Positions 5,023 to 5,720 of a stretch of 5,720 nucleotides of DNA are shown here, piece by piece. A program made the translations under genes and the position numbers. The notes beneath the pieces were generated by a model. It worked only from the letters and a program-made list of their open reading frames with translations. It did not search any database and was not told the DNA's origin. The DNA comes from an uncultured Eubacteriales bacterium (lineage in GTDB: Bacteria; Bacillota; Clostridia; Christensenellales; Borkfalkiaceae), in the NCBI GenBank assembly GCA_902767455.1, contig CACXHH010000180.1, positions 1 through 5,720 of the forward strand. Direction: 5' to 3'. How positions within the stretch are numbered: the first letter of the stretch is position 1; each line of letters starts with the position of its first letter.

Positions 5023-5720
5023 ATAAAACAATACCGTATGCTGTTTCCATAAATTGCTTCATATACATTTCAGCCATTGACGGATTCGTTAAAGAATCTA
5101 TCACTTGTGCCCATAACTTGTTATAGGCTTGAGCTCCTGCTATATGTTTAGCATGGTCCATAGCTATGCCATTTACCGCATCGTCTACTTTTATCCCTAT
5201 TTTCAAAAACTTTTTAGCAAATTTTTGGGGATATAAATGATGAGCATCCTCGGAAGAATTTAAATGTTTGCCTGCTCTTTCCATATGCCTTCCTAATTTA
5301 CATCTATTATGCACCAGCACTTTACCGTCTGTTACATAATAGGTATGGAAATCTTCAACTTCGAAGTTGTAGGTGGTTTCAGGTGAAGAAAGACGCTCAA
5401 TTTCGATTTTGTCTATTTTAACACAGTTTCCGTTGGAAAGCAATACTTTATCAAAAGGTTTTATCATTTTGGCAGGCATGAATCCTATGCCGACGATATA
5501 GAACGGGTGTCCGCCCGTGCAGACGATTTCTTCTCCGTTCACGTGAACGTGGTACCACTCTTTCGTTTCGTTTTTGAAAAGTCGCACTACTTCCTTGTAT
5601 GCTTGTTCACCGGTCTTTTCGTCATAGGCAAGCACTTTATCGCCGACTTTGATATCTTCTATCGGTTTCAAGCCGTCTTCGGTTTCTACCAATGTTCCTT
5701 CTTTGAAGCATTGAGAAAAC
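5021..5720 (-). CDS. Polymorphic toxin C-terminus: Hint domain plus AHH-type nuclease, 5' partial
   Basis: C-terminal 232 residues of a larger secreted toxin whose N-terminal delivery region lies beyond the window edge. The frame stays open to base 5720, so the TTG at 5692 is not a start. Counting from the first full codon, Cys4 in CFKEGT opens a Hint (intein-like) domain. It continues with IKVGDKVLAYD, the block-B motif TGGH (68-71) and the terminal VHN (136-138), all characteristic of pretoxin-HINT domains that cleave off the toxin tip. The rest matches the AHH family of HNH/Endo VII nucleases: the LGRHMERAG lead-in, AHHLYP (His160, His161), a GI..DDAVNG segment, and His189/His192. The expected activity is metal-dependent nucleic acid cleavage in a competitor cell. 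Delivery type (RHS/wall-associated or type VII LXG) cannot be told from the fragment. The immunity candidate follows after 13 bases. Confidence 0.88.
   Translation of the reverse strand, partial: FSQCFKEGTLVETEDGLKPIEDIKVGDKVLAYDEKTGEQAYKEVVRLFKNETKEWYHVHVNGEEIVCTGGHPFYIVGIGFMPAKMIKPFDKVLLSNGNCVKIDKIEIERLSSPETTYNFEVEDFHTYYVTDGKVLVHNRCKLGRHMERAGKHLNSSEDAHHLYPQKFAKKFLKIGIKVDDAVNGIAMDHAKHIAGAQAYNKLWAQVIDSLTNPSMAEMYMKQFMETAYGIVL
5024..5299 (-). other. AHH-type nuclease toxin tip
   Basis: These 92 residues after the Hint domain form the toxin payload. The order LGRHMERAG, AHH, GI-x-x-DDAVNG, H-x-x-H fits the AHH branch of the HNH/Endo VII treble-clef nucleases found at the ends of polymorphic toxins. 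A related alternative is the DUF2380/SitA-like group, which shares the HH-LYPQ pattern. Putative catalytic or metal-binding residues are the His pair and the later His residues; none is visibly missing. Confidence 0.7.
5306..5710 (-). other. Hint self-processing domain within the toxin
   Basis: The span from the Cys nucleophile codon (5708-5710) to the Asn of the terminal HN pair (5306-5308) is about 135 residues, a normal Hint length with no room for a homing endonuclease. The N-terminal Cys, T-x-x-H block and C-terminal His-Asn are all present, so it appears catalytically complete. The residue after Asn is Arg, with Cys one further on, which fits cleavage rather than protein splicing. Confidence 0.83.

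Noticed and set aside
5008..5031. TTG start at 5031 for the immunity candidate
   Set aside because: It would add eight residues translated from the ribosome binding site region and overlap the toxin stop; the ATG at 5007 has AGGAG at suitable spacing.
5690..5692. TTG at 5692 as the start of the Hint/AHH gene
   Set aside because: The frame continues upstream with CFKEGT, the conserved start of a Hint domain, so this codon is an internal Leu.
5306..5710. A true splicing intein
   Set aside because: No endonuclease insert, no host protein continuing after it, and Arg rather than Cys/Ser/Thr follows the terminal Asn; the nuclease tip and immunity neighbour fit a pretoxin Hint domain.

Overview
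The window looks like part of a low-to-mid GC anaerobic Firmicutes genome. An uncultured Clostridia lineage (Christensenellales-like) is my guess, based on codon use and gene content only; there is no rRNA or marker gene to confirm it. Two blocks of opposite orientation and different base composition meet at an intergenic hairpin near 3900-3950.

Plus-strand block (1-3887, about half G+C): six tightly packed genes. The first is the 5'-truncated end of an FMN-binding-domain lipoprotein carrying a covalent flavinylation motif. It is followed by an unrecognised single-pass membrane protein and a five-helix membrane protein that resembles a cytochrome b with histidines at haem-ligand-like positions. 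After a rho-independent terminator that abuts the next ribosome binding site come a DUF4418 membrane protein, an FtsX/MacB-type ABC permease and its LolD/MacB-type ATPase. The first three genes suggest electron transfer through the membrane to an extracytoplasmic flavin. The last three suggest a mechanotransmission-type or export ABC system acting on the same envelope compartment. A consensus-perfect sigma-70/A promoter lies in the end of the lipoprotein gene, and the terminator before the DUF4418 gene could act as an attenuator, so the six genes may be expressed as two or three adjustable units.

Minus-strand block (5720-4036, clearly AT-richer): the C-terminal end of a polymorphic toxin. It has a Hint (intein-like) self-processing domain whose nucleophilic Cys is just inside the window edge, then an AHH-type HNH/Endo VII nuclease tip. 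Thirteen bases downstream is a 323-residue protein of unknown family in the position of the cognate immunity gene. A minus-strand intrinsic terminator at about 3918-3949 closes this unit. The composition shift and the modular toxin-tip/immunity arrangement suggest horizontally acquired DNA next to a resident operon.

No RNA gene, CRISPR array, insertion sequence or attachment site was seen.
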